Shown: positions 24,901 through 32,629 of the stretch, one piece after another
How positions within the stretch are numbered: position 1 is the stretch's first letter
Layout: each line of letters starts with the position of its first letter
Assembly: GCA_902800395.1 (NCBI GenBank)
Contig: CADCEC010000011.1
Coordinates: forward strand, 28,265-92,264
Direction of reading: 5' to 3'
Length of the DNA: 64,000 nt
Source of the DNA: an uncultured Bacteroidota bacterium
Lineage (GTDB): Bacteria; Bacteroidota; Bacteroidia; Bacteroidales; P3
Notes under the pieces: model-generated
What the model saw: the letters and a program-made list of their open reading frames with translations, nothing else
Told to the model about the DNA's origin: nothing
Databases searched by the model: none
Made by a program: the position numbers and the translations under genes

Positions 24901-27539
24901 GGGTAAGCATTTATGATGTGGGGGGCGTAGGTGGCATTGCTGCCGTTCCAGTAGCTGTGCCAGCAGTCGGGCAGCGGGCCTTCCGCATTATAGGCTGTGC
25001 CAAGCAGTGCGTTGAAGTCCTCCGTCCAAGGCAGCGTGATGGGCGAGCATTTGGTCACCTGCACCACCGCCGTCGCGCTGTCGTTGCCGAAAGCGTTGGT
25101 GGCAACGACCGTGACGGTGTCGGTGCCGCCAGAGGGATAGACGATAGTGATTGTAGTGTTTATAGTGACTATAGTGGTATCCAGCAGCGAGCTGTGCCAG
25201 GTGTAGGTGCAGGGCTGTCCTTCGACGAGGGTAGCCGTGAAAGTCACGGTGTCGTAGCTATCCACCTGTGTCGGAACCGTCAGCGTGATGACAGGTACCG
25301 AGGCGCTACGCACCGTCACATTGTCAATCAGCAGTTTCTCCGAAGAGATGTCATAGTAGGAAGGGTGACGACAGAAGGCCACATGGATGGTCTGTCCGGC
25401 ATAGGCTAACAGGCTCACGTTGCGGGTGCCCCAGTTCTGCCAGCTGTTACCGGCACTGACCACCCCCGAGCTGACCGTCAGCAGGGTGTCGTAAGTCGTC
25501 AGGTCGAGGAAGTTCGTGTCGGCACTCACCAGCACGCTGTAGTGAGGCTGATGGGTGGTGGTGTTTATCGCGGCCGCCTCGTTCCACTCAAGTATCTTTA
25601 TATCGATTGTGTCGGCAGGCATTTCGATGGCTGGCGAGACAATCCAGTGGTCCAGTGTGTTGTTCGCATAGGTTGAGACCAAGGCGCGATAGGTGTCGCT
25701 ATAGTTTACATGGTAGCTGTAAGGCTTGCCGTCGTACCAGTTGCTGCCAGCAGGGACATACCAGCACATGCTTCCGCCGTAGAAAGTCTCCGTCCACGGC
25801 AGGGTGGTCACCGCTGGGCACTCGACCACCGGATAGATGGCCGTCAACGTGTCGGCGCCGTAGGCGTTGCTGACGATGAGTGTCACTGTGTCGGTCCCTG
25901 TGGAGGGGTAAACTATAGTCACTATAGTCGCTACAGTATCTATAGCCACTATAGTGCTGTCAAGCATCGAGGAGTGCCAGGTGTAGGCCCATCCGTTGGT
26001 AACGCCGGTCACCCTGTGGGCTGTCAGCGCGACGCTCTCGCCCGTGCGGGCATGGGTGGGTGCCGTGAGGGTGGCCACAGGTTCTAGCTCCTGAAGAAAC
26101 TCTACGCGGTCCAGGTAGGCTCCGTTGCCGCCAACACCGGTAAGTACAAAAGCCACCTTCACCGTCTGGCCGCGCCAGGCATCGAGGAAGATTCGCCTTT
26201 CGATGCTGTTAGAGCACTCATCGGTCAGTGTCATCATCGTCGTCCAATCGGCCGAGTCGACCACGCCGGCGGCCGTGCAGGGTGCCACGCGGACCTCCAC
26301 AGTATCCGACCTGTTTTGCTGGTCATTCTCTGCCCGATACTGGAATTTCAGCACCAGTCCGTCATCGTTGGGCAGGTTCACCACCGGCGAGACCAGCCAC
26401 TCGTCATATTGGTAGTTGCCGGCATATCCGCCGCATGCGGCATAGCCGTTCGACCCATGCCACTGGTAGGAAGTGGATGTGTATTGCGAAGCATCCCAGC
26501 AGTCGAGGCTGTAGTTGGCAAATTCCGAGACCCACGGCAGGTACATCACAGGGCCGCAGCCCGTGGTGAAGTTGAAGCTCCGCGAGCGGAAGCTCGTGCT
26601 GCTGTCGCACACCGTCTGTACGGTACCTTGATAGGTAGTGGCAGGGTTGAAGCCGCCGTCGAGGTTGAGGGTAGGCCCTGTCCAGAGGGTGTCGATGCCC
26701 CTGGCGGGAATCTCCACATGAAGCGTTCCGCCGTCGGGGGTCTGCAGACTGACATTCGCCGGGTCGGTGCTCGAGGCGCTGACTGTCGACGGGTAGGGAC
26801 AAAAGGTGCTGTCGTAAAACAGGTTGTACCAGCGGCCTTTCTCGGGCCACGCCTCTTCGTCGTTGTGAAGCGAGCAGGAGGTGTTAAGACGCACTCCTTC
26901 GTGGGTGGCAAAATCGATGAAGATAATATCCCAGTTATTGCTGTTCAGGCTTGCCGACACACCGTTCTGTAAGCGTGCGAAAGAGGCGTTATACACCGCC
27001 CCGGGGTCGGACTCGCCATAGACGATGCGCAGGCCGCCGGCCTCAAACAGCTGCACTTGGAAACTCAAATACAGCGAGTCGCTGGCGTTATTGTAGTCTT
27101 TCATCCGTGTCTCCACCACCAGCACGCGGTTCCCCGCGGTTCCCAGCAGCGCCATACGCGTATAACAGGTGCTGTCGAAACGCCCACAGTAACCGAACGG
27201 CTCTACCTTGGGAACGTTGTTTTGGTTCAAGGCGTTCATATAGTTGCCGCTGGCCGACAGCAGCGTACTGCCCAGACGCACCGTGCCATTGATGTTGGTC
27301 GAGAACTGGCTGTAGGTCGTCCCGCACATCGTGAAGTCGAAGCCGATATTCACCAGCCCCGATCGGGCCGACGTCCTGTTTCCACCAGTGATAATCACCG
27401 AATCCACTCCGTCGATATCGTACCACAGCGTTGTGTCAACTCCCGTGGTCATGTTCCACGTGTCGATAATCATCTGCGCCTGTGTCTGATGACACATCAG
27501 CCCCATCAGGGCCATCAATGCAAAGAATACTTTTTTCAT
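21981..27539 (-). CDS. Giant T9SS surface protein with five anchor-J-like and five PKD-like domains
   Basis: 1852 residues. A signal peptide ends TQAQ. The N-terminal beta domain (to about 320) is followed by five lectin/MAM-like units that start with a C..(I/V)..LPW.E.F pattern and contain a later W.VSP or W.ILP block. Five PKD-like domains alternate with them (for example TLTAPTHARTGESVALTAH, with TYTWHSSM and GTDTVTVVATNAFG). Two InlB-type repeats come next (GTVSGAGVYPDNSVVTISAT, GAGTYREGDTVTLSAT), then a T9SS sorting domain (IYPNPASKTVTV to KLIIR). Likely an adhesin or glycan-binding surface protein. Repeats code its linkers, including IFNSQFSI just before the sorting domain. Confidence 0.82.
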   Translation of the reverse strand: MKKVFFALMALMGLMCHQTQAQMIIDTWNMTTGVDTTLWYDIDGVDSVIITGGNRTSARSGLVNIGFDFTMCGTTYSQFSTNINGTVRLGSTLLSASGNYMNALNQNNVPKVEPFGYCGRFDSTCYTRMALLGTAGNRVLVVETRMKDYNNASDSLYLSFQVQLFEAGGLRIVYGESDPGAVYNASFARLQNGVSASLNSNNWDIIFIDFATHEGVRLNTSCSLHNDEEAWPEKGRWYNLFYDSTFCPYPSTVSASSTDPANVSLQTPDGGTLHVEIPARGIDTLWTGPTLNLDGGFNPATTYQGTVQTVCDSSTSFRSRSFNFTTGCGPVMYLPWVSEFANYSLDCWDASQYTSTSYQWHGSNGYAACGGYAGNYQYDEWLVSPVVNLPNDDGLVLKFQYRAENDQQNRSDTVEVRVAPCTAAGVVDSADWTTMMTLTDECSNSIERRIFLDAWRGQTVKVAFVLTGVGGNGAYLDRVEFLQELEPVATLTAPTHARTGESVALTAHRVTGVTNGWAYTWHSSMLDSTIVAIDTVATIVTIVYPSTGTDTVTLIVSNAYGADTLTAIYPVVECPAVTTLPWTETFYGGSMCWYVPAGSNWYDGKPYSYHVNYSDTYRALVSTYANNTLDHWIVSPAIEMPADTIDIKILEWNEAAAINTTTHQPHYSVLVSADTNFLDLTTYDTLLTVSSGVVSAGNSWQNWGTRNVSLLAYAGQTIHVAFCRHPSYYDISSEKLLIDNVTVRSASVPVITLTVPTQVDSYDTVTFTATLVEGQPCTYTWHSSLLDTTIVTINTTITIVYPSGGTDTVTVVATNAFGNDSATAVVQVTKCSPITLPWTEDFNALLGTAYNAEGPLPDCWHSYWNGSNATYAPHIINAYPYNPVSGYFTSGQQALLLMAGNSTGWDSVAIVESPVFATPLNQMMLSFYYQHERSSMGILSVGYMQDSVFVSVADLPQQQTGSTVTVSLGAFPANIHRFALQWTQDTIWYGVWYGVIVDNMEVTAFDTMPTVAIATPEQVGGDSILFRAYPTNGLSDSLTYSWHSTMADAGQAILTAVGDSAYIVYTALGTDTISVIATNAYSSYSAWVTFTYMGKPVAAISGPSAVQSDDTTTYIAHLSSGSATGLNYSWQSTMAAAGQATMVVTGDTLRMVYLAGGTDTLTLITTNAFGVDTIRRFITVTGCHINTFPWTEGFENGVNPCWHLSTVPGSTTTNWRIYDGYWYANSGSHYLYSNFATADSDNGSIDAWFILPPVEVPAGSNLSLSFYANFFGNSTTHTYPRLTVLISTSGSATNLFTDTIYSEQTNTLDHEYLFRSASLATYAGQTVWIAFVHGNRNLSLAIDDLSIDYTDVPVAAISGPTEQLSSEEAIFTAHLLQGDTTGVTYTWHSTMADAGLATLTATDSTAAIEYHAGGTDHVSVVIANAAGSDSVAMTCSITNCEPITQLPYTVRLNSSSNITCWQRSGGWHIDDYFSSGITCMQYLNWSNDPVDSWFVMREIAIPDDYTQSYTLRWHLLCDHSKYQVLVSTQGRSSHSLFDTLYYEQNDTASSFYSNQWASRTLSLDAYRGQNIYIAFRNLGWYNSPTHYSDIGVIRIDTIQVLVSSDTQTYRTLTLDVNDTAMGTVSGAGVYPDNSVVTISATPFEGYHFVAWNDNDTHTTRTLMLVSDTAFTAYFAADSLPIPPPDTVWYTVTIVTKWLEGWEGYADDLNAYVTGAGTYREGDTVTLSATYFKCPAGLYGWVFVPGDTIMFNPYSFAITSDTVVTAVFVQGVGIEELPIFNSQFSIYPNPASKTVTVETDQPSTLTLTDATGRVCGRWKVENGKTTLDISPLPAGVYFVRLSTSPTIRKLIIR
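22185..22210. repeat. AATTGAAAATTGAG repeat, 26 nt shared with 40366-40391
   Basis: The 26 bases are identical at both places, in two different T9SS genes. Here they code IFNSQFSI, the linker before the sorting domain. Confidence 0.85.
25139..25185. repeat. ACTATAGTG-type repeat, copy 1, in the giant surface protein
   Basis: GTGATTGTAGTGTTTATAGT-type units code TIVTINTTITIVYP in a PKD-like domain. A second array at 25911-25960 occupies the equivalent place in another PKD-like domain. Confidence 0.65.
25911..25960. repeat. ACTATAGTC-type repeat, copy 2
   Basis: CTATAGTCACTATAGTCGCT-type units code STIVAIDTVATIVTIVYP. They lengthen a loop of the PKD-like domain relative to its sister domains. 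Confidence 0.65.
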
Positions 27540-27573
27540 TATAATTATACTTACTTTATATTTTATAACGCAG

Positions 27574-28020
27574 TTATTGTTGTTTTATTGTTACGACATA
27601 GTAGTCGGTGACTGCAGATATTTCCTCATCTGAAGTCACATGGTATATCGTCAACCATCGGTAGTGGAGCGAGGCTATATTGCAGTCCACACTGTCGCCC
27701 AGCACCTTCGAGCCGCCTCGCACCTCGGGATGGAAGCGCTTGCTCTGCCAGTAGACTATCACATTGTCAGGATTTTCCCCAGGCCAGGCTTCCGAGCGGG
27801 CAGTGGAGTCGATGACATAGGTCTTCTGCATCCCCAAGCTGTCCAACATCCACTCCCAGCCCTCGTCGGTCAAGGCCTCGAAGGTGGTGACGTCGCAGGT
27901 GAGCGAGTCGTTGAGCGGGAAGTCCTTGATGAAGCCCACGCGCACACCGGGCAAATCCTTGCACCGCTGGTACAGCTCGCTGCCCTCCACCGGCTCGGGA
28001 CGCATCTTCCATGCAGTCAC
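27574..28020 (-). CDS. Hypothetical protein, possible frameshift at the 5' end
   Basis: 148 residues read from GTG 28020. I recognise no family. It has no signal peptide or membrane segment, and contains GWEWMLDSLGMQKTYVIDST and DNVIVYWQSKRF. Upstream, ATG 28091 opens another frame (MDHNSISRHDAYCAFMRRHR) that stops exactly where this frame begins, overlapping as GTGA. Either a short leader peptide is coupled to a GTG start, or one indel has split a single gene of about 170 codons. ATG at 28005 is the next in-frame start. It precedes the giant surface gene by 34 bp. Confidence 0.55.
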   Translation of the reverse strand: MTAWKMRPEPVEGSELYQRCKDLPGVRVGFIKDFPLNDSLTCDVTTFEALTDEGWEWMLDSLGMQKTYVIDSTARSEAWPGENPDNVIVYWQSKRFHPEVRGGSKVLGDSVDCNIASLHYRWLTIYHVTSDEEISAVTDYYVVTIKQQ

Positions 28021-28230
28021 CGCCGCCAGGAGCGGTGGCGGCGCATGAAGGCGCAGTAGGCGTCGTGCCGGGAGATGCTATTGTGGTCCATCTACTATAT
28101 ATATACGCAAAAAATGACCGGAATCTGACAAAGGGGGTGAAAAAAATTGAGCAAATTGTGTAATTTGCTCAATTATAGGGAGAAAAATTTTTTGATTTTT
28201 TTGAGGGGGAAGGTAAGGGACTTAGGGTTG

Positions 28231-28977
28231 TCAGCCTTCGAAGGTGAAGGAGAGCATGAAGGTGCGGGTGGTGACGTTGTTGAAGGAGCGGATGTAGATG
28301 TCGGGGTCCTCGACCTTGAGGTCGACGAGGCCGAGGTTCATCTTGAACTCGATGGCAAACTTCACGTAGCGCAGGAAGACGTCGAAGCCCACACCCAGGG
28401 AGTAGCGGAAGTCGTGGGGCTGGAGACGGATGATGCTCTGGTCGCTCTGGTTCTTGTTCTCGCGCAGCGAGGCGAAGTCGAAGCCGTAGCTGACGCCGGC
28501 GGTGAGATAGGGTCGGAAGTTGCCGTAGCGTTTGGCACGGAACTTCAGCTCCAGGGGGAGATCGCCGTAGACGGACTCGACGCTGCGGCGCCGTTCGGTG
28601 AGGGGATGCGTGGGGAGGTAGCCTGCCTCCCAGGAATAGGTTATCTCGCGCGTCACCAAGGTAACGCCAGGCAGCAGGCGCAGGTTGAACCAGTCGTTGA
28701 GGCGCAGGTCGCCGATGACGGCGATGTGGAAGCCTGCGGCGTAGTAGGAGGTGACACCCTGAAGGGTCTGGCGGAGGGCGGCTTCGTCGCTGTATTCGAG
28801 GTCGAACATCGACTGGGTGTAGCCCACCTGGATGCCGTAATGCAACAGGCGCGAGTCGAACTTGCCGAGATTACCCACTTGGGCGGAAGCTGAGTGGGAA
28901 GTGGAAAGTGGAAAATGGAAAGCGATGCTGACGCATACCAGCACTAACACTTTCCACTTTCCACTTTCCACTTTCAT
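28231..28977 (-). CDS. porT: PorT-like outer-membrane barrel
   Basis: 248 residues from ATG 28977, two bases after the asparaginase stop; the open frame runs further upstream but only through the ansA gene. Signal peptide ends SASAQ. The body alternates strands typical of a small barrel (HYGIQVGYTQSMFDLEY, FNLRLLPGVTLVTREITY, FRPYLTAGVSYGFDF) and ends in the PorT-like pattern YIRSFNNVTTRTFMLSFTFE. PorT is a T9SS component in this phylum, which fits the sorting-domain proteins here, but general outer-membrane barrels look similar. The signal peptide is built from two inverted heptamer arrays (28889-28976). Confidence 0.65.
   Translation of the reverse strand: MKVESGKWKVLVLVCVSIAFHFPLSTSHSASAQVGNLGKFDSRLLHYGIQVGYTQSMFDLEYSDEAALRQTLQGVTSYYAAGFHIAVIGDLRLNDWFNLRLLPGVTLVTREITYSWEAGYLPTHPLTERRRSVESVYGDLPLELKFRAKRYGNFRPYLTAGVSYGFDFASLRENKNQSDQSIIRLQPHDFRYSLGVGFDVFLRYVKFAIEFKMNLGLVDLKVEDPDIYIRSFNNVTTRTFMLSFTFEG
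28889..28976. repeat. Inverted pair of heptamer arrays coding a signal peptide
   Basis: GTGGGAAGTGGAAAGTGGAA (about 28896) and CTTTCCACTTTCCACTTTC (28950-28976) flank a 27-bp spacer. On the minus strand the whole codes MKVESGKWKVLVLVCVSIAF then HFPLSTSHS. Confidence 0.88.
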
Positions 28978-28979
28978 CT

Positions 28980-29996
28980 TTATTCGGTGATTTCTCCGCG
29001 GAGGGACTGGCTGAGGCGCAGTTTGACGTGTTCTTTGTCGTTGGGGTATTCGCCGAGGAGGCACATCATCTTGGCGATGGCGGCCTCGATTGTAATGTCG
29101 CCGGCGCCGATGACGCCGATGCGGTCCATATCGCAGCTGGCGGCATACTGGCGCATCTTGACGGCGCCGGCCTTGCACTGTGTGACGTTGAGGATGATGA
29201 TGCCGCGACGGATGGCGTCGTCGAGGGCGGAGATGAACCACTCGTCGGTGGGGGCGTTGCCGGAGCCGTAGGTCTCTATCACTACGCCTTGCAGCCCGGG
29301 GGTGTGGAGCACGGCACCCACGACATCGGGACCGATGCCGGGGAAGAGCTTCAGGATGGCCACGCGGGTGTCGAAGCGCTTGCGCACCTGCATGGGTTCG
29401 GTGGGCATGGGCTGGAAGAGGTGCTCCTTGAAGGAGATATTGATGCCGGCTTTGGCCAGCGAGGGGTAATTGTAGCTTTCGAAGGCGTCGAAGTTCTCAG
29501 CGTTGATTTTGGTGCTGCGGTTGCCGCGGTAGAGGTGGCTGTCGAAGAAGATGCATACCTCGGGGATGGTGACGATGCGCGTGGAGGCTATCTCCAGGGC
29601 GCAGATGATGTTCTCACGACCGTCGCTGCGCAGCATGCCCAGCGGCAGCTGGCTGCCGGTGAGGATGATGGGCTTGGCGAGGTTCTTGAACATGAAGCTC
29701 AGGGCCGAGGCGGTATAGGCCATAGTGTCGGTGCCGTGAAGCACCACGAAGCCATCGAAGTGGTCGTACTCGCGCTCGATGATTTCAGCGATGCTCACCC
29801 AGAGGGCGGGGGTCATGCAGGAGGAGTCGATGATGCTGGGGAGCGTCACCGACTCGATGTCGTACTCGCAGTGTTTGAGCTGTGGGACAGCGTCATAGAT
29901 GCGGTCGAGGGCGAAGGGGTGCAGCGAGCCGTTCTCGTCCTGCACCATGCCGATGGTGCCACCGGTATAAACGATAAGAACTTTGTTCTGTTTCAT
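28980..29996 (-). CDS. ansA: L-asparaginase, type I (cytoplasmic)
   Basis: 338 residues. The N-terminal nucleophile motif VLIVYTGGTIGM (Thr about 11-14) and the second motif LHGTDTMAYTASALSF (Thr/Asp, then the catalytic Lys region LAKPIILTGSQLPLG) are intact. It hydrolyses asparagine to aspartate and ammonia. No signal peptide, so the cytoplasmic type. The PorT-like gene begins 2 bp after its stop, suggesting one mRNA. Confidence 0.92.
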   Translation of the reverse strand: MKQNKVLIVYTGGTIGMVQDENGSLHPFALDRIYDAVPQLKHCEYDIESVTLPSIIDSSCMTPALWVSIAEIIEREYDHFDGFVVLHGTDTMAYTASALSFMFKNLAKPIILTGSQLPLGMLRSDGRENIICALEIASTRIVTIPEVCIFFDSHLYRGNRSTKINAENFDAFESYNYPSLAKAGINISFKEHLFQPMPTEPMQVRKRFDTRVAILKLFPGIGPDVVGAVLHTPGLQGVVIETYGSGNAPTDEWFISALDDAIRRGIIILNVTQCKAGAVKMRQYAASCDMDRIGVIGAGDITIEAAIAKMMCLLGEYPNDKEHVKLRLSQSLRGEITE

Positions 29997-30044
29997 ACCG
30001 CCTATAACGGCACACCAGAGCTTTTATTGTGTTACGAGGCTATT

Positions 30045-32564
30045 TTATTCTTCCCCATTGGGTTCGCTCTCGTCGTAGAGGGCGTGGTAGACTTCGTAGC
30101 GCTGGTGGGTGAGTTTGCCGTCGCGGATGGTGAAGAGACTGACGGTGATGCTCTCGGGGGCGCCGTGGATATGGCAGAATTCAGGACCGTCGGGGCTGTC
30201 GAAGACCATGACATCACCTGACATGTATTCGCCGCCATCGTCGGCATTCCAGGTGGGACCATAGACGTTGTCGTAGTAACCTTCCATGGGGTAGGCGTAG
30301 ACCTTGCCGTCGACGGTGAAGACCTCGAGGGCCAGAGCCACCTGTGTGGTGTCGCCGTATTCACCGATGCGGGTCTTCCACGGGCCTTTGAATTGGAGGA
30401 CGCCGTAGCCGAAGCGGTCGTTGGATTCTATCAGCTGCGAGCGCTCGGCTTTCATATTGTACTGCTTCTCGAGTTGCTTGACGACTTTGGAGGGCAGGGT
30501 CTTGGGACTGTCGAGATGGTAGGTCATCGGGACGAAAGCGTGGCTGCGGAGGTAGTCGTTGGTGACGACGACCCACATGCCCCACATCTCGTCTTCCGGC
30601 AGCATGTTGCCAGGATAGGCGAAGGCGTATTTCAGACCCGGGGAGGGGATGGAGGGACGGCTGTGGAGCTCGCCGGGGTAGATGTCGCGGCCTTTGGAAT
30701 CCTTGAGGATTTCGCCGAGGTATTTGAGAATACAGACTTTGCCGGAGGGGGTGATGAGGTTAATGTACTTCTCGGCATTCTGGCGGAAGCTTTCCTGCAG
30801 CTCCCAGCGCTGGTGCTCGGCTTCGTAGTAGTCGGCGCTCTCCTCATTCAGCACGGGCTCCTTTACGTCGCTCCAGTAGACCATATGCATGTGGTCCTTG
30901 TCGAGGATATAGAGGAACATGGGCATGGAGGCGAGGATCTGCTGGTCGGGGCCGATGGGACGGGTGGCGAGGTTGAGGGGGTCGGACTCGGGGGAGAAGA
31001 AGTTTTTCTTGCCCGACTGGTCGGCTTGGCTCATGGTGCCGAGTTTGTCGGTGGGACAGTAGATCTCGCAGCCTTCGAGGACGAATTTGGAGTCGAAACT
31101 GAAGAGGGTGTTGTCGTATTTGTTGCTGTAGAAGCGGCAGTCGGTGAAGGTGACATCCTTGCAGCCACGGCCTTCGACGAGGTCGTACTCCTTGTTTTGG
31201 AAGAAGTCGCAGTTGGTGAAGTGCAGCCCTTGCGACTTGCGCAGCTGCATGATGCCGTAGGTGCAGTGGTGGACGTTGCAGTTGCGGACATCGAGATTGC
31301 GGCTCTCCATGACGTCGAAGCCATAGGTGCCGCAGCCGTAGAGGTCGCAGTCGAGGACTTCAATAATGTCGCATTTCTTCGCGCCGATGACGCCGCCGGA
31401 GCAGAAACCGTATTCGGTGTGGCCGATGGTGAGGTTCTCCACACGGCAGTGATGGCAGTTGATGAAGTAGAGACAGTAGGAGTAGCGCGGGTCGACCTCG
31501 ATGCTGGCGTTGCCGGCGCCGCGGATGGTGAGGTTGTCGATATTGACGAGGTCGAGCTGCTGGCCGTCGGTCTCTCCTTCGCTGATGACGAGGGGAATAG
31601 TGCCGATGAAGTCGTCACCGGACTGAACCCAGCGGCGGCTGGGGTTGTCGGTGAAAAGGCTCTCGTTCTCGAGGACACGCGAGAGGTTGAGGTGCACGTT
31701 CTTGGCGAGGACGATGGTGCGGTTGGGACCGAGGGCGTTGAGGAACTCGCGCTCGTTGGTGACGGTATAGGTCTGCACGCCGTTGATCTCTTCGGGTCCG
31801 CGGCCGTCGTCGGCCAGACCGCCGGGGAACATGTCGGGTGAGAGCATGCTGTAGCGGTAATCATCGGGTGTGGCCTCTTCGGCTTTGATGAGTTCGAGGT
31901 TGGTGCGCTCGAGGTCGCTGAGGACGACGGTGCTGTTGTCCTTGACGGGCTTGTACCATTTCTCTTTCTTGAAGTGGTCCTGCAGGTCTTTGGATTGGAA
32001 GTTCCAGCCGTGACGGGCGAGAATTTCGTTGCGCATGAGGCGCAGCTCCTCCTTGGGGAAGCGTGCCAGCCAGGTGGTGTTGAGCAGGTGGGTGGTGATG
32101 ACTTCGGAGGTGGGCATCTGCTCGAGGTTGCGCTCCATGAGGGTGCAGCTCTGCAGGTCGGCATTGAGGAAGTATCTCAACGTCCAGGCGGCGTCGCCCT
32201 TGTTATTGTAGAAGACCAGGAAATGGGAAACACGGTCAATGAAGAGTTTCTTCACTCTGGCTCCTTCGTTGACGCGCAGGGCGATGGCGCCGTTGCGGGA
32301 GAAGACGGAGTATTCGTTCTTGTCTTCGTTCCAGATGAGGGCAATGCTATATTCGTCGCCGTTGATATCTTTGCCGACGAGGTCTACGGCACCACTGCTG
32401 AAGGTGCTGGCCTGATAGAAGACGGCGCCGTCCCAGAACTTGTCGCCGTTCTGGATGGGCTGGGCGAACAAGGTGAAAGATGAAAGGTGAAAGGTGAGAA
32501 GGAGTAGGAGTGAGAGGGAAGTGAGAGGGAAGTGAGAGTGGAGTGAAGGGGACAAATGCTTCAT
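30045..32564 (-). CDS. Secreted YARHG and right-handed beta-helix protein
   Basis: 839 residues. Signal peptide ends TLFAQ and is coded by a repeat array. Residues about 155-225 are a YARHG domain (WLARFPKEELRLMRNEILARHGWNF then DHFKKEKWYKP). Residues about 290-520 form a beta-helix with pectate-lyase-like rungs (NLTIRGAGNASIEVDPRYS, VRNCNVHHCTYGIMQLRKSQ, CRFYSNKYDNTLF). The C-terminal 300 residues are not recognised. It is the last gene of a run of four co-oriented secreted proteins. Beta-helices of this type often bind or cleave polysaccharides, but I see no catalytic set. Confidence 0.75.
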   Translation of the reverse strand: MKHLSPSLHSHFPLTSLSLLLLLTFHLSSFTLFAQPIQNGDKFWDGAVFYQASTFSSGAVDLVGKDINGDEYSIALIWNEDKNEYSVFSRNGAIALRVNEGARVKKLFIDRVSHFLVFYNNKGDAAWTLRYFLNADLQSCTLMERNLEQMPTSEVITTHLLNTTWLARFPKEELRLMRNEILARHGWNFQSKDLQDHFKKEKWYKPVKDNSTVVLSDLERTNLELIKAEEATPDDYRYSMLSPDMFPGGLADDGRGPEEINGVQTYTVTNEREFLNALGPNRTIVLAKNVHLNLSRVLENESLFTDNPSRRWVQSGDDFIGTIPLVISEGETDGQQLDLVNIDNLTIRGAGNASIEVDPRYSYCLYFINCHHCRVENLTIGHTEYGFCSGGVIGAKKCDIIEVLDCDLYGCGTYGFDVMESRNLDVRNCNVHHCTYGIMQLRKSQGLHFTNCDFFQNKEYDLVEGRGCKDVTFTDCRFYSNKYDNTLFSFDSKFVLEGCEIYCPTDKLGTMSQADQSGKKNFFSPESDPLNLATRPIGPDQQILASMPMFLYILDKDHMHMVYWSDVKEPVLNEESADYYEAEHQRWELQESFRQNAEKYINLITPSGKVCILKYLGEILKDSKGRDIYPGELHSRPSIPSPGLKYAFAYPGNMLPEDEMWGMWVVVTNDYLRSHAFVPMTYHLDSPKTLPSKVVKQLEKQYNMKAERSQLIESNDRFGYGVLQFKGPWKTRIGEYGDTTQVALALEVFTVDGKVYAYPMEGYYDNVYGPTWNADDGGEYMSGDVMVFDSPDGPEFCHIHGAPESITVSLFTIRDGKLTHQRYEVYHALYDESEPNGEE
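32474..32562. repeat. Array coding the signal peptide of the beta-helix protein
   Basis: On the minus strand, after ATGAAG, it reads CATTTGTCCCCTTCACTCC and then TCTCACTTCCC units, coding HLSPSLHSHFPLTSLSLLLL. Confidence 0.82.
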
Positions 32565-32599
32565 ATTACAATTTATTTAATAATTCCTAATTTTTCTAT

Positions 32600-32629
32600 A
32601 TCCCATAACCTATAACCCATAACCATTTT
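32600..32629. repeat. CCCATAACCTATAACC repeat between two genes
   Basis: GGTTATGGGTTATAGG on the minus strand, beginning right at the stop of the upstream lipoprotein gene. Same family at 1-20, 34608-34646, 46254-46285 and 52174-52195. Confidence 0.75.

Noticed and set aside
27960-28020. Known RPEPVEG-type palindromic repeat (peptide RPEPVEGSEL)
   Set aside because: The peptide resembles the translation of a common bacterial palindromic repeat, but the DNA here (CCCTCCACCGGCTCGGGA) is not a clean palindrome and occurs once.
28978-29241. Longer N-terminus for the PorT-like protein
   Set aside because: The extra 88 residues are Arg/His/Pro-rich and lie wholly inside ansA. The ATG at 28977 is followed by a signal peptide.
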